A stretch of 40,087 nucleotides of DNA from Burkholderiaceae bacterium (GCA_018262475.1 JAGSYW010000004.1:1-40087); one strand, 5' to 3'; counted from the stretch's first letter, positions 9,091 to 17,661 are shown. Program-made: numbers and translations. Notes: generated by a model from the sequence alone, not told the origin.

Positions 9091-11325
9091 TTAAAACCGG
9101 TATTCCAAACCGAGATAAGCGGTGATGGAGTGAACGCTGTTATTAGAGCGGAAGAGTTCCACGTCGCCGACGAGGTTAAGTGATTTTTTCCATTGCATGA
9201 ACCCTCTTGCTCCGACATAAGCACCAGTGATATTACCGGTACCCGTCATGCCATAACGGGCACTGCCCACACCTGCCAAGGAAATGGCGATGTCATCATC
9301 GCCATAACGCGTGTGGCTCACGCCGCCGCGTCCTTCAACGCTGCCCTTCTTGTCTGCCAGTTCCTGACGCGCAGCGAGTTGCAAACGCATGTTGAGCACT
9401 TGCGCGGTGCGAGAGCCTACAGACAGGTTGGAACGGGTGGTGCCCGATTCGTCGTAACTGTCCATCCGTCCGTAGGTGTAATTCAACTCACCCGAAGGGC
9501 GAAGACTGAACCCCGCGCCCTGATCGAAGATGCGCGTGATCGCCACCGAAGGGCTCAAATACCAGCCGTGATAATCCGCCGTCGCCTTCTCCACGCCGTA
9601 CAAGTTGTCGGTCACCGTGCGATCGGTGTTGTAATTGGCATAGCCCAAAGCCAGCGCCGCATTCACGCGCCACTGATCCCAAGCGTACTGACCGTACACC
9701 CCGGCGAATGCCGAATTGCTGCCCGTGCTGGCCAAAGAAGCACTCGCATCCATGTTCGAGTGTGCGAAGCCGCCAAAGACCCCGGCACGATGATCGCCGA
9801 GGCGTTGTTCGTAACCGCCGATCACGCCGTAAGTGCGATCCTGAAAAGAAAGGGCAGCGCCATCGCTGCCGTGTTTCGTATATTTGCCGAAGACATGACC
9901 CCATCCGACAGGCTGCGTGTCATTGGCCCAGATGCCAGAAACCGGTTCCGAAGCAGCGACCTTGACGGGGCGATGCAAAGAAGGCGTGCGGCCCAGTTGC
10001 TGATTGATGTTCTGGAAGATGTTTGAAGAGAGACTGCCCAGCGACGCTTGCGAGGCGGTAATGTTGGTGGTGTCGACCATCGCAACCGTACTGCCATTGA
10101 CAAACGACAAACCGGAACCGGATTGATTGATCGTGCTCGCATTGGCAATCGTCATCGTCGCCGACGGCCCTGCGCCGTTCGATATAACATTCACGACGTT
10201 CGTGCCGCCGCCCAAATCGACCGTGCCGATCACTCTCGCACCGGGATACAGGTTCAATGTTTCGTCACCGCCGCCGCCGCGAATCGCTTGCGTGGCCGAA
10301 CCAGAGGCTGTCACGCGGCCGTTCAGATTGATCGTGTTCGCGACGGTGCCGATGACGTCGATACCAATGGCACCAGAACCACCTACGGTGATGCTGCCGC
10401 TGTGCGCGAGCGTCACGCTGATGCCGGTGGCCTCAATGCCATGCGCGTTTGCGCCTGTGGTTGAGAGATTGCCGCTGTTGTTGAGGGTGTTGCTGGTCGT
10501 GTAGATGGCGTGCGAGCCATCACCTATTGTCGAGATGGTGCCGTTATTGGTGAGCGTGGCGGCGTCTGAAAAAATGCCGTGTGATTGCGTACCCGCTGTG
10601 GTGATGGTTCCATTGTTGGTTAGGATGGTGTTGGTGCCTTGCGACCAAATGCCTACCGCAGAATTTCCAGTGGTAGAAATGCTGCCACTATTGGTAATGG
10701 TAGCATTCGCGCCTGACGCGTGGATACCGTGGGCTTGCCCCCCCAATGTGGCGATGGATCCGCTGTTGGTGATAACTGTATAAGCAGCAGTGAAGGCGGA
10801 TTCAATGCCATATGCAGAGGTTGCTGTCGTGATAATTTTGCCGCTGTTAGTGATGATGGCACTGGGAGCGCTGGAAAAAATTCCGGGAGCCCTCGCTCCC
10901 GTTGTTAAAATCGTGCCACTGTTGGTAATTGTGGCATTTTCGCCGCGCGAGTATATGCCGTACGCATCTTCTCCCGCAGTCGAAATGCTGCCGTTGTTGA
11001 TGAGGGTGGCATTGCGCATAGTTGATGCTATTCCCGCCGCAACATCTCCAGAGGTTGAAATGGAGCCGTTGTTGGTGACGGTGTTATTGAGGCCCAATGC
11101 CCTGATGGCAGTTTTGGAAGTGTTCAACGCACCGCCAGTCTCAACACTTCCAGTTTCATTGTCGTTGAGCGTTTGTCGGATCGTGACGATTTCGCCATTT
11201 TCAATCGTGAAGCTGTCTGCGTAAGCAGTCGGCGAAAAGAGCACGGCGATCAGTGCGACGAGAGGTGCGAGACGAAAGTTAGCGTGAAAGGATGCCCACT
11301 GTTGTGTGGTGAGTAAGTTTGACAT
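9091..11325 (-). CDS. Autotransporter (type V secretion) with repeat passenger
   Basis: A 744-residue surface protein. The signal peptide (1-36) ends in an AYA site. The passenger (about 37-475) carries eleven repeats of 23-27 residues at 83-357, with consensus TNSGSISTTGxxAxGI, typical of a right-handed beta-helix. A linker and a beta-barrel of about 265 residues follow, starting around GWGHVFGKY and ending in LGLEYRF with the terminal Phe recognised by the Bam machinery. Such proteins are exposed on the outer membrane and often act as adhesins; the ligand is unknown. No protease triad or lipase motif is visible in the passenger. No strong Shine-Dalgarno sequence precedes the ATG. It sits alone between gldA and an IS remnant. 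Confidence 0.92.
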   Translation of the reverse strand: MSNLLTTQQWASFHANFRLAPLVALIAVLFSPTAYADSFTIENGEIVTIRQTLNDNETGSVETGGALNTSKTAIRALGLNNTVTNNGSISTSGDVAAGIASTMRNATLINNGSISTAGEDAYGIYSRGENATITNSGTILTTGARAPGIFSSAPSAIITNSGKIITTATSAYGIESAFTAAYTVITNSGSIATLGGQAHGIHASGANATITNSGSISTTGNSAVGIWSQGTNTILTNNGTITTAGTQSHGIFSDAATLTNNGTISTIGDGSHAIYTTSNTLNNSGNLSTTGANAHGIEATGISVTLAHSGSITVGGSGAIGIDVIGTVANTINLNGRVTASGSATQAIRGGGGDETLNLYPGARVIGTVDLGGGTNVVNVISNGAGPSATMTIANASTINQSGSGLSFVNGSTVAMVDTTNITASQASLGSLSSNIFQNINQQLGRTPSLHRPVKVAASEPVSGIWANDTQPVGWGHVFGKYTKHGSDGAALSFQDRTYGVIGGYEQRLGDHRAGVFGGFAHSNMDASASLASTGSNSAFAGVYGQYAWDQWRVNAALALGYANYNTDRTVTDNLYGVEKATADYHGWYLSPSVAITRIFDQGAGFSLRPSGELNYTYGRMDSYDESGTTRSNLSVGSRTAQVLNMRLQLAARQELADKKGSVEGRGGVSHTRYGDDDIAISLAGVGSARYGMTGTGNITGAYVGARGFMQWKKSLNLVGDVELFRSNNSVHSITAYLGLEYRF
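10255..11079 (-). repeat. Tandem repeat region encoding the autotransporter passenger
   Basis: Eleven imperfect units of about 70-80 bases encode the TN(S/N)G-SI-STTG-AxGI repeat. The central units (ITNSGSI, ITNSGTI, LTNNGTI) are the most alike. Edge units are degenerate. Such arrays can gain or lose units by slippage. Confidence 0.8.
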
Positions 11326-11591
11326 GGTTGTCTATATTGGCAGGTAGGTGGAAAAGCAAACGGCGGCCCCCTCTTTTCACATATTTATGCGAGGGTTCAA
11401 ATTTGAAGTGCAACGCATGATTTGAAGAATACCTGACGGGGTGTCAAGAAATCAAGGGAACCACTGATTTAATCTCTGAAATTGCGTTCCTGCACCGATC
11501 TTGCGCCCAAATTGGCGACAATGATGTGTTATCCAAGGCAGCTGGAGCATCCATGCAAAAGACATTCTCTGATCTTTTCACCCGGCAATTA
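11326..11591. other. Intergenic DNA without recognised gene
   Basis: This covers the autotransporter 5' region and AT-richer DNA up to the IS remnant. An ATG at 11553 opens a short frame (MQKTFSDLFTRQL) that runs into the IS end and stops there. It slightly resembles the N-terminus of IS5-type transposases, but it is too short to call. No promoter is assigned. Confidence 0.4.
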
Positions 11592-11720
11592 GGGCCTGTC
11601 CAGAATTTTGTGTAAACGGACAATTGGCAGGAAACTGTCGCTTTGTCCGGAGTCCACATGATAACCAAGAAACACAACATCCCAGATGAACTCGTTGCCC
11701 AACTACTGGGGAACTACGGT
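11592..11720 (+). mobile_element. Truncated left end of an IS256-like insertion sequence
   Basis: The 99 bases from 11592 match 39989-40087 with only four mismatches. They begin with the presumed inverted-repeat start GGGCCTGTCCAG and include the upstream region and first codons of the transposase gene. After about codon 20 (near 11720) the similarity to a mutator-type transposase is lost, and no right end is seen. This is therefore a deletion remnant. The exact 3' limit is my estimate. Confidence 0.75.
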
Positions 11721-11777
11721 AGCTTGGTACTGGAAGGGGCCGCGGTAGATGATACTTGCCATACTTGTTCCTTTTGA
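11658..11777 (+). pseudogene. Remnant of IS256-like transposase N-terminus
   Basis: The reading frame starts MITKKHNIPDELVAQLLGNYG, the usual kind of start for IS256/mutator-family transposases, then switches to unrelated sequence and stops at 11775-11777 after 39 codons. The first 11 residues are the same as those of the element that begins at 40055. It cannot be functional. Confidence 0.7.
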
Positions 11778-11869
11778 AGAAAACCCAAGCGGACAATTCC
11801 CCTTGGAACAAGGTATATCTCAAATTTGCTGCATGACTGAAAATTGCAGCAAAAATGCAGCAAAAAAGC

Positions 11870-11912
11870 CATAAAAAGCAAAAAGGACTTACATCTTTCG
11901 ACGTAAGTCCTT
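11870..11912 (-). terminator. Rho-independent terminator of tRNA-Met
   Basis: A perfect 10-bp stem (AAGGACTTAC/GTAAGTCCTT, 11883-11892 with 11903-11912) has a 10-base loop and on the minus strand is followed by a T-rich run (TTTTTGCTTTTT). It begins 8 bases after the CCA end of the tRNA gene. Confidence 0.85.
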
Positions 11913-11920
11913 GAATTTAT

Positions 11921-11997
11921 TGGTGGTGATAGGTGGACTTGAACCACCGACCCCAGCATTATGAGTGCTGTGCTCTAACCAGCTGAGCTATATCACC
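11921..11997 (-). tRNA. tRNA-Met (CAT), elongator type
   Basis: A 77-nt tRNA with encoded CCA. The acceptor arms GGTGATA/TATCACC pair perfectly. The D-arm is TAGCTCAGCTGGTTAGAGCA, the anticodon stem CAGCA/TGCTG encloses loop CTCATAA (anticodon CAT), and the T-arm is GGTGG-TTCAAGT-CCACC. The D-arm and anticodon region closely follow the elongator tRNA-Met of enterobacteria rather than initiator tRNA. A lysidine-modified Ile tRNA also has a CAT anticodon, but the body fits Met better. Confidence 0.95.
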
Positions 11998-12007
11998 GAA
12001 GCCCTAA

Positions 12008-12036
12008 ATTATCTTTGGTTTGAATAGGCTTGTCAA
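12008..12036 (-). promoter_or_regulatory. Strong sigma-70 promoter of tRNA-Met
   Basis: On the minus strand TTGACA (perfect -35) is separated by 17 bases from GATAAT, with the tRNA 5' end about 11 bases beyond the -10 box. The miaA stop codon TGA (12033-12035) lies inside the -35 hexamer. Confidence 0.8.
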
Positions 12037-13004
12037 GCGGCGGATGATTTTTCTGCATTTGCCCTGAGCGCTGCCTGAATGTGCTGCAACGCGATTTGTG
12101 CGGCATCGGGCGCAAGGCAGTCGATCGCAATGCGATCTGGCATTGCACGCAGCCAAGTGAGCTGGCGTTTCGCCAGTTGGCGGGTGGCGGCGGTGCCCTT
12201 GTCGCGCAGCGTTTTCTGGTCGAACTGGGCGTCGAGATATTCCCACGCCTGTCGGTAACCGACACAGCGCATCGACGGCAGGCCGAGGTGCAGGTCGGTG
12301 CGCGCGCGCAGGCGTTTGACTTCGTCCAGCAGCGCGCCGCCGGCCAGCATCGCGTCGAAACGATCGGCGATGCGCTGATGCAGCACGCTGCGATCGGACG
12401 GTTCCAGCGCAAGCGGCAGCAGTTCAAACGGCAATTCGGTTTGTTCCCGTTTGGCCAGCAGTTGCGACATCGGCTGCCCGGTGAGTTCGATGATTTCCAG
12501 TGCGCGCTGAATCCGTTGTGCATCATTCGGTTTCAGCCGTTCTGCTGTTGGCGGATCGAGTTGCGCCAGCCTGGCGTGCATGCCCGGCCAGCCGATTTGC
12601 GCCGCTTCCTCGTCCAGCCTGACGCGGATGGCGGGATCAGCGGATGGCAGATCGTCCATTCCTTGCATCAGCGTCTTGAAATACAGCATCGTGCCGCCGA
12701 CCAGCAGCGGCAGCTTGCCGCGACTGATGATTTCCATCGCCAGGCGTTGTGCGTCATCGCGGAATTGCGCCGCCGAGTAGGCTTGCGCCGGGTCGATGAT
12801 ATCGATCAGGTGATGCGGCACGGCTGCCAGTTCTTCGGCACTTGGTTTTGCTGTGCCGATGTCCATACCGCGATAGACCAGCGCCGAATCGACCGAGATG
12901 ATTTCGCTCGGAATATGTTGCGCGATGAACAGCGCGGCGGCGGTTTTGCCGGAGGCCGTTGGGCCCATGATGGCGACCGCGAGTGGTTTGCGAGTGGTTT
13001 CCAT
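12033..13004 (-). CDS. miaA: tRNA dimethylallyltransferase MiaA
   Basis: A 323-residue enzyme that attaches the dimethylallyl group to A37 of tRNAs reading UNN codons, the step before MiaB. The Walker A-like GPTASGKT is at residues 14-21, followed by the family motifs [36 protein letters not shown] and the C-terminal [11 protein letters not shown]. The reading frame stays open upstream to 13934, but the ATG at 13004 ([13 protein letters not shown]) gives the family N-terminus. Its ATG shares one base with the MFS gene stop (TGATG), implying translational coupling. The stop overlaps the tRNA-Met promoter. Confidence 0.98.
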   Translation of the reverse strand: METTRKPLAVAIMGPTASGKTAAALFIAQHIPSEIISVDSALVYRGMDIGTAKPSAEELAAVPHHLIDIIDPAQAYSAAQFRDDAQRLAMEIISRGKLPLLVGGTMLYFKTLMQGMDDLPSADPAIRVRLDEEAAQIGWPGMHARLAQLDPPTAERLKPNDAQRIQRALEIIELTGQPMSQLLAKREQTELPFELLPLALEPSDRSVLHQRIADRFDAMLAGGALLDEVKRLRARTDLHLGLPSMRCVGYRQAWEYLDAQFDQKTLRDKGTAATRQLAKRQLTWLRAMPDRIAIDCLAPDAAQIALQHIQAALRANAEKSSAA

Positions 13005-14221
13005 CAGGCTTCCTTTTTTTGTCGCAGCTCGGGAAATGCGCGCACGCAAATGAACAGCACGATGCCGTTGAACAGCGAAATGATCGCTAGCGGATACAGC
13101 GTGCCGTTGAAGGTCGAGCCGACGATCGAGCCGATGATGAACGCCATCACCATGTACATCCCGCCGGACAGCCCGGCCGCAGTGCCTGCCTGCGTCGGAA
13201 ATGGTGTCACTGCTCCTGCCTGCGACAGCGGCGAGTTGATGCCGTGCGCGGCAAAGGTCAGGAACATTGCGACGACGACGATGGCCCAGTGGTGCAGGCC
13301 AGTGAGCACGCAGCCGAAAAACAGCAGTCCGGCGCAGAGCGAGGCGGCAGTGCCGATGCGGAAAGCCGCGCCGGCGTTCATTTTGCGCAGCAGCCGCTGG
13401 CACAGCATCGTCGCCAGCATGTAGCCAAGCGTGCCGAACGAGAAGCAGTAGCCGAACCAGGTGACGGGCAGGTGCAGGATGCGGATCAAGACCATCGAAG
13501 CGCCGGAAATGAAGGTGAAGATCGAGCCGTAAGACAGCGCGCCGGGCAGTGCATAGGCCCAGAACACGCGTGCGCCCAGCACTTCGCGGTAGCTGGCCAG
13601 CAGGCCGCGAAGGTTGGTTGCGTCCGGGTTCTTGTTGCTGTTGGTTTCCGGCAGGCGCAAAAATACTGCGGTTAGCAGGCAGCTTGCCACGATCGCATGG
13701 AACGCAAAGGTGGCACGCCAGCCGAACCAGACTTCGAAATACGAGCCGACGATCGGCCCCAGAAGGGGCGTCAGCGACAGCCACGAGCTGGCTTTCACCA
13801 TCACGCGCATGCCGTCTTCTGGCGCATAGGCATCGCGGATGATGGCACGACCGATGATGAAGGTTGAGCAGCAGCCGAGTGATTGCAGCAGGCGCGCGGC
13901 GATCAGCAGCCAAATTGACGGCGCCAGTGCGCACAGCAGGCTGGCGGCGAGATACAGCGACAGGCCGGCCAGCAGCACAGGACGGCGACCGAAACGATCG
14001 GACAGGGGGCCGACCGCGAGCTGTGCGGAGCCGAAACCGATGACAAAAATCGACAGCGTTAGTTGTACCGCCGAAGCGGGCACAGCGAAATAGCTGGCCA
14101 GGCTCGGCATTGATGCAACGTACATGTCAGTCGACAGCGACTGCATCATCAGGAAAATCGAAATCAGCGTCAAGAGCGGCGCCTTTCGATAAGGCAGCAA
14201 TGGGCGCAGTCTGGTACTCAT
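13004..14221 (-). CDS. MFS drug-resistance transporter, Bcr/CflA family
   Basis: A 405-residue protein with about 12 hydrophobic helices. The loop 2-3 motif [14 protein letters not shown] (motif A) and the [22 protein letters not shown] start with its Asp in helix 1 are typical of the DHA1 Bcr/CflA group, which exports drugs such as bicyclomycin or other small molecules by proton antiport in the inner membrane. The start at 14221 gives an ATGA overlap with the mutL stop; the open frame further upstream lies within mutL. It is placed between mutL and miaA in one overlapping operon. The substrate cannot be told. Confidence 0.92.
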   Translation of the reverse strand: MSTRLRPLLPYRKAPLLTLISIFLMMQSLSTDMYVASMPSLASYFAVPASAVQLTLSIFVIGFGSAQLAVGPLSDRFGRRPVLLAGLSLYLAASLLCALAPSIWLLIAARLLQSLGCCSTFIIGRAIIRDAYAPEDGMRVMVKASSWLSLTPLLGPIVGSYFEVWFGWRATFAFHAIVASCLLTAVFLRLPETNSNKNPDATNLRGLLASYREVLGARVFWAYALPGALSYGSIFTFISGASMVLIRILHLPVTWFGYCFSFGTLGYMLATMLCQRLLRKMNAGAAFRIGTAASLCAGLLFFGCVLTGLHHWAIVVVAMFLTFAAHGINSPLSQAGAVTPFPTQAGTAAGLSGGMYMVMAFIIGSIVGSTFNGTLYPLAIISLFNGIVLFICVRAFPELRQKKEA

Positions 14222-16047
14222 TGGCCGCGCAGGAACAGATTGTCGAGATCGACGGCGGACAGTTGCACCCAGGTTGGACGGCCGTGGTTGCACTGGCCGG
14301 CGCGTTCGGTTGCTTCCATTTGCCGCAACAGCGCGTTCATCTCTGGAATGGTGAGACTGCGGCCGGCGCGCACCGAACCGTGGCAGGCGGCGGTGGCCAG
14401 GAGCGCATTGCGTTTTTCAGTCAGGATACGTGAGTGATTCAGCTCGCGCAGTTCGCGCAGCAGTTCGCGTGCAAGTGCCTGTGCATCGGCATGTTTCAAT
14501 GGCGCTGGCAGGGCGCGCACCGCCAGCGTTTCCGGCGACAGCGCGGCGATGTCGAAACCGAAATCCGCCAGCGTGCTGCGGTGTTCTTCTGCCGTGCCGA
14601 CCTCGATCGGATCGGCAAAAAACGTGACCGGAATTAGCAGTTCCTGCACCGGCATTGCCTGCTGATCGAGTGCGGTTTTCATCTGTTCGTACACGATGCG
14701 CTCATGCGCGGCGTGCATGTCCACCAGCACCAGTCCTTTCGCATTCTGCGCCAGGATGTAGATGTTGTGCAGTTGCGCCAGCGCGAAGCCGAGCGGGTGT
14801 TCTTCCTGGGGGGCCTGTTCTGTCGGGGTGATGTCAGCCGTCCAGTTCGGCGCTGCGGCCTGTGGCGAGAAAAGCGCGCCGTAATCTTCGGTTTTCTGTG
14901 CCACGCCGAACGAGGAGCTGAATGTCGCGCCGAAGGATGCTTGCCGCGGCTCGGGAATCCATCTGGTCGAAGTCGAATTCGCGCCTGCGGGCGACGGTAG
15001 CGAAGCTGGTGGCGTGTCAGCCGAAGACGCGGCTGTTTGCGCCAGCGTGCGGCTGATGGCGTGGAACACGAACTGGTGCACCGCGCGGCTGTCGCGGAAG
15101 CGCACTTCGATTTTCGATGGGTGGACGTTGACATCGACCAGCGCCGGGTTCAGCTCAAGCTGCAGCAGATAGGCCGGATAGCGGTCTCCGTGCAGCACGT
15201 CCTGATAGGCGGCGCGTACCGCGTGCGTCAACAGCTTGTCGCGAACGAAGCGGCCATTGACGTAGAAATATTGCGCATCGGCGCGGTTGCGGGCGGCGGT
15301 CGGCAGGCCGACGAAGCCGGAGAGCCGCAGGCCGTCTTGCTCATTGCCGGCAGCGTGTTCCAGCGGCAGGCGCGCCTCGGCGAACTCGTCGCCAAGGATT
15401 TGTGCGCTGCGCTTGGCCGTTTCGCTTGCGTTCCATTGCGCAGTGGCTTTGCCGTTATGCGACAGCGTGAAGCTGACATCCGGCCGAGCCAGCGCGATCC
15501 GGCGCACGACTTCGGCGCAGTGGCCGTATTCGGTCTGTTCGGATTTCAGGAACTTGCGCCGCGCCGGCGTGTGCGCATACAGATCCTGCACGTCAACCGT
15601 GGTGCCGATGGCGCCGGACGACGGGCTGACCGCGGTCTGGTCGCCGGCATGGCGGATTTCCCACGCGTGCGGCGCATCAGCGGTGCGCGTGGTGAGCGTG
15701 AGGTTGGCCACCGAGGCAATCGACGCCAGCGCTTCGCCGCGAAAGCCGAGCGTGGCCACGTTTTCCAGTTCGGCCAGTGACGCGATTTTCGAAGTTGCAT
15801 GCCGCTGCAGCGCCAGTGGCAGCTGTTCGTGCGGGATGCCGCGGCCATTGTCGCTGATGGCGATGCGCTTTACACCGCCGTTTTCCAGTCGGATAGCGAT
15901 TTGGGTTGCGCCCGCGTCGAGCGCGTTTTCCAGTAATTCCTTGACCACGGCGGACGGGCGTTCAATCACCTCGCCGGCGGCGATTTGCGAAATCAGTTGA
16001 TCCGGGAGTGCCTGTATCGGGCGCGGGGAAAGACTTGCGTTGACCAT
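14218..16047 (-). CDS. mutL: DNA mismatch repair protein MutL
   Basis: A 609-residue MutL. The N-terminal GHKL ATPase shows ELLENALDAGA (catalytic Glu), DNGRGI and GFRGEALASI. A Pro/Ser/Ala-rich linker (about 345-400) leads to the dimerization domain. That domain carries DMHAAHERIVYE, matching the endonuclease motif DQHA(x2)E(x4)E, plus ACHGSVRAG and CNHGRP near the C-terminus. It is therefore likely to be a nicking MutL, as in bacteria without MutH. The ATG at 16047 follows the divergent region with dedA, which contains the palindromic element copy B. It is first gene of mutL-MFS-miaA. Confidence 0.98.
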   Translation of the reverse strand: MVNASLSPRPIQALPDQLISQIAAGEVIERPSAVVKELLENALDAGATQIAIRLENGGVKRIAISDNGRGIPHEQLPLALQRHATSKIASLAELENVATLGFRGEALASIASVANLTLTTRTADAPHAWEIRHAGDQTAVSPSSGAIGTTVDVQDLYAHTPARRKFLKSEQTEYGHCAEVVRRIALARPDVSFTLSHNGKATAQWNASETAKRSAQILGDEFAEARLPLEHAAGNEQDGLRLSGFVGLPTAARNRADAQYFYVNGRFVRDKLLTHAVRAAYQDVLHGDRYPAYLLQLELNPALVDVNVHPSKIEVRFRDSRAVHQFVFHAISRTLAQTAASSADTPPASLPSPAGANSTSTRWIPEPRQASFGATFSSSFGVAQKTEDYGALFSPQAAAPNWTADITPTEQAPQEEHPLGFALAQLHNIYILAQNAKGLVLVDMHAAHERIVYEQMKTALDQQAMPVQELLIPVTFFADPIEVGTAEEHRSTLADFGFDIAALSPETLAVRALPAPLKHADAQALARELLRELRELNHSRILTEKRNALLATAACHGSVRAGRSLTIPEMNALLRQMEATERAGQCNHGRPTWVQLSAVDLDNLFLRGQ

Positions 16048-16187
16048 GCCGGATTATATCAACCCGGCGTGCGCTTCGTCTGCGTGGAAACAGTCGCTTC
16101 GGGCGCGGCAATAGGGTAAAGTGGACGGTTACGGCAAATGCGCGGCTGGCAAGTTTGCCGCCGTGCGGATTTTTGCTGTTCTGGCAT

Positions 16188-16256
16188 GGGTATGTGGAAA
16201 AAATCATGCTTTTGGCCAGAACTTCCGCAGCAGTTTTTAAATACTGACCCCAGTAT
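16188..16256 (-). repeat. Dispersed palindromic element, copy B (upstream of mutL)
   Basis: The palindrome ATACT-GACCCC-AGTAT lies at 16241-16256. On the minus strand it is followed by TTTAAAA and, 44 bases after the palindrome, by CACATACCC (16188-16196), pointing toward mutL. The half-site spacing and distance to the second box match the other copies. The sequence between the boxes is the least conserved of the four. Confidence 0.65.
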
Positions 16257-16302
16257 GAGAACAGGCTCGAAGGCCTGCCGCTGGTGGCGACTGGATGAAG
16301 AA

Positions 16303-16944
16303 ATGGATCTTATGCAATTTTTCGACATGATCCTGCATGTCGACAAGACTTTGGGCGTGGTGATCGCGCAGTACGGCACCTGGGTGTACGTGGTGCTGGC
16401 GGCGATCATCTTTTGCGAAACCGGGCTGGTGGTGATGCCGTTCTTGCCGGGCGATTCGCTGTTGTTCATCGCAGGGGCGTTCTGCGCCACCGGCGCGATG
16501 GACATCTGGCTGCTGATGGCCTTGCTTACTGTGTGCGCGATTGTCGGTGATTCGCTGAATTATTCGATTGGCAAGGCGATCGGCAAAAAAGTGTTTACGC
16601 GCAATTACCGCTGGCTGGACAAGAAATCGCTGCTGATTACGCATGAATTTTTCGAAAAGCATGGTGGCAAGACCATCGTGATTGCGCGCTTCGTGCCAAT
16701 CGTGCGCACATTCGCGCCGTTCGTCGCCGGCGTGTCTGAAATGAACTACGGTCGCTTTCTTCTATATAACATTGTCGGTGCGCTGCTGTGGGTGGTCGGT
16801 CTGGTGGTGGCTGGTTATTTCTTCGGCAATATCCCGATCGTCCGCGACCATCTGAACACCATCGTGCTGATTGGCATTGCTGGTGCCACCGTGCCGCTGA
16901 TTCTGGGCGGAATGTGGAAACTTTTCAGGAAAATCCGGGCATGA
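16303..16944 (+). CDS. DedA-family inner-membrane protein
   Basis: A 213-residue protein of the DedA/SNARE-associated family. It shows the conserved FLPGDSLLF segment and the amphipathic motif RFVPIVRTFAPFVAG with its two essential-type Arg residues, plus about five hydrophobic segments. DedA proteins are thought to act as lipid-carrier flippases or to support the proton-motive force, affecting undecaprenyl phosphate recycling and envelope stress tolerance. The start at 16303 is preferred; 16312 is also possible. The open frame further upstream runs through the divergent promoter region and looks non-coding. The stop overlaps the next gene start by ATGA. Confidence 0.93.
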   Translation: MDLMQFFDMILHVDKTLGVVIAQYGTWVYVVLAAIIFCETGLVVMPFLPGDSLLFIAGAFCATGAMDIWLLMALLTVCAIVGDSLNYSIGKAIGKKVFTRNYRWLDKKSLLITHEFFEKHGGKTIVIARFVPIVRTFAPFVAGVSEMNYGRFLLYNIVGALLWVVGLVVAGYFFGNIPIVRDHLNTIVLIGIAGATVPLILGGMWKLFRKIRA

Positions 16945-17402
16945 AATTCTGGGGCAAAACCAAGCTGCTGCTGTTGGTGGCCGCATCGGCGCTGACAGCC
17001 TGTTCCGATCCGGTGATGGTGTCGCTTGGCGGTGCGCCGACCGACAATGCGCAATCAGTGGCGCGGATACGCGAAGGGTCGATGTTCGTGCGCGGCTTCG
17101 ACCAGCGCCGGCTGGAGTTGAAGGAAATCCGCAACCCGATCGGCAATTTCGTGTTTGCCGTCACGCCCGGCACGCATTCACTGTTGGCGATGAACGTGCA
17201 GTCCGGGCACGTGATTCCGACCGAAGCGATGCGCTGCTATGCGATCGAGGCGGAGATGAAGGCTGGCGTGATCTACCGCCTTGACGAAGACAAGGGCATG
17301 CGGCTGGCGGTGCTCAAGCGCGAAGATACCGGCGAACGCGTGGCGGTGGGCGCGCTGGTGTCGGAACAATCCGCCTATTCCGATGTGTGCCGGTGGAAGT
17401 GA
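16941..17402 (+). CDS. Lipoprotein of unknown function
   Basis: A 153-residue protein with a lipoprotein signal: MKFWGKTKLLLLVAASALTAC, lipobox LTAC with the modified Cys near residue 21. The mature region has no domain I recognise. It includes SLGGAPTDNAQSVARIREG, a RGFDQRRLELKEIRNP stretch and a likely beta-rich segment FAVTPGTHSLLAM, ending SDVCRWK. This layout (GTHSL after a basic strand) resembles small periplasmic PEGA-like or carboxypeptidase-fold lipoproteins, but that is a guess. The start overlaps the dedA stop by four bases, so it is probably coupled to dedA. Confidence 0.85.
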   Translation: MKFWGKTKLLLLVAASALTACSDPVMVSLGGAPTDNAQSVARIREGSMFVRGFDQRRLELKEIRNPIGNFVFAVTPGTHSLLAMNVQSGHVIPTEAMRCYAIEAEMKAGVIYRLDEDKGMRLAVLKREDTGERVAVGALVSEQSAYSDVCRWK

Positions 17403-17566
17403 TCGCTGCTCACGCCTGCCGGTAGCGGTGCAGCGGCCGTTTTCGTTTGTGGGCGGCTGCCGTGCCTGAGATTCGCTGCGCTCATGTCAACTCGCGCCGC
17501 GCCTGCTTTGCATACGCTGCGCGAGGGGTGGGGGCGCTGGCGCCAAAATAATTGAACGAAAATGAC

Positions 17567-17661
17567 TTTTGGGTCAATAAGCTCAAAAAATATACTCCCT
17601 CCAGTATTTAAAATTGGCCAGTAAAAATGTGGCCTGGATGCCTGTTTTGGCTATATACCCC
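17567..17661 (+). repeat. Dispersed palindromic element, copy C (upstream of hsp20 operon)
   Basis: The palindrome ATACT-CCCTCC-AGTAT lies at 17592-17607, preceded by CAAAAAAT and followed after 44 bases by TATATACCC (17652-17660). It aligns over about 95 bases with the reverse complement of 37817-37910, sharing CAAAAAATATACTCC, AAATGTGG, TGTTTT and ATATACCCC blocks. Just downstream a hairpin with 8-bp arms GCATCATC/GATGATGC occupies 17671-17706. The rest of the 449-base gap 17403-17851 holds the promoter and leader listed separately; 17403-17566 shows nothing recognised. Confidence 0.8.

Noticed and set aside
9193-10026. Long open frame on the plus strand opposite the autotransporter (also 10048-10464 and 10790-11224)
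   Set aside because: These are mirror frames of the repetitive autotransporter gene; their translations have no family features.
11444-11680. 78-codon minus-strand frame near the IS remnant
   Set aside because: It runs antisense through the IS end and shows no protein family features.
13005-13934. Upstream in-frame extension of miaA
   Set aside because: The extension is the wrong frame of the MFS gene, Arg/His-rich, and miaA has a natural start at 13004.
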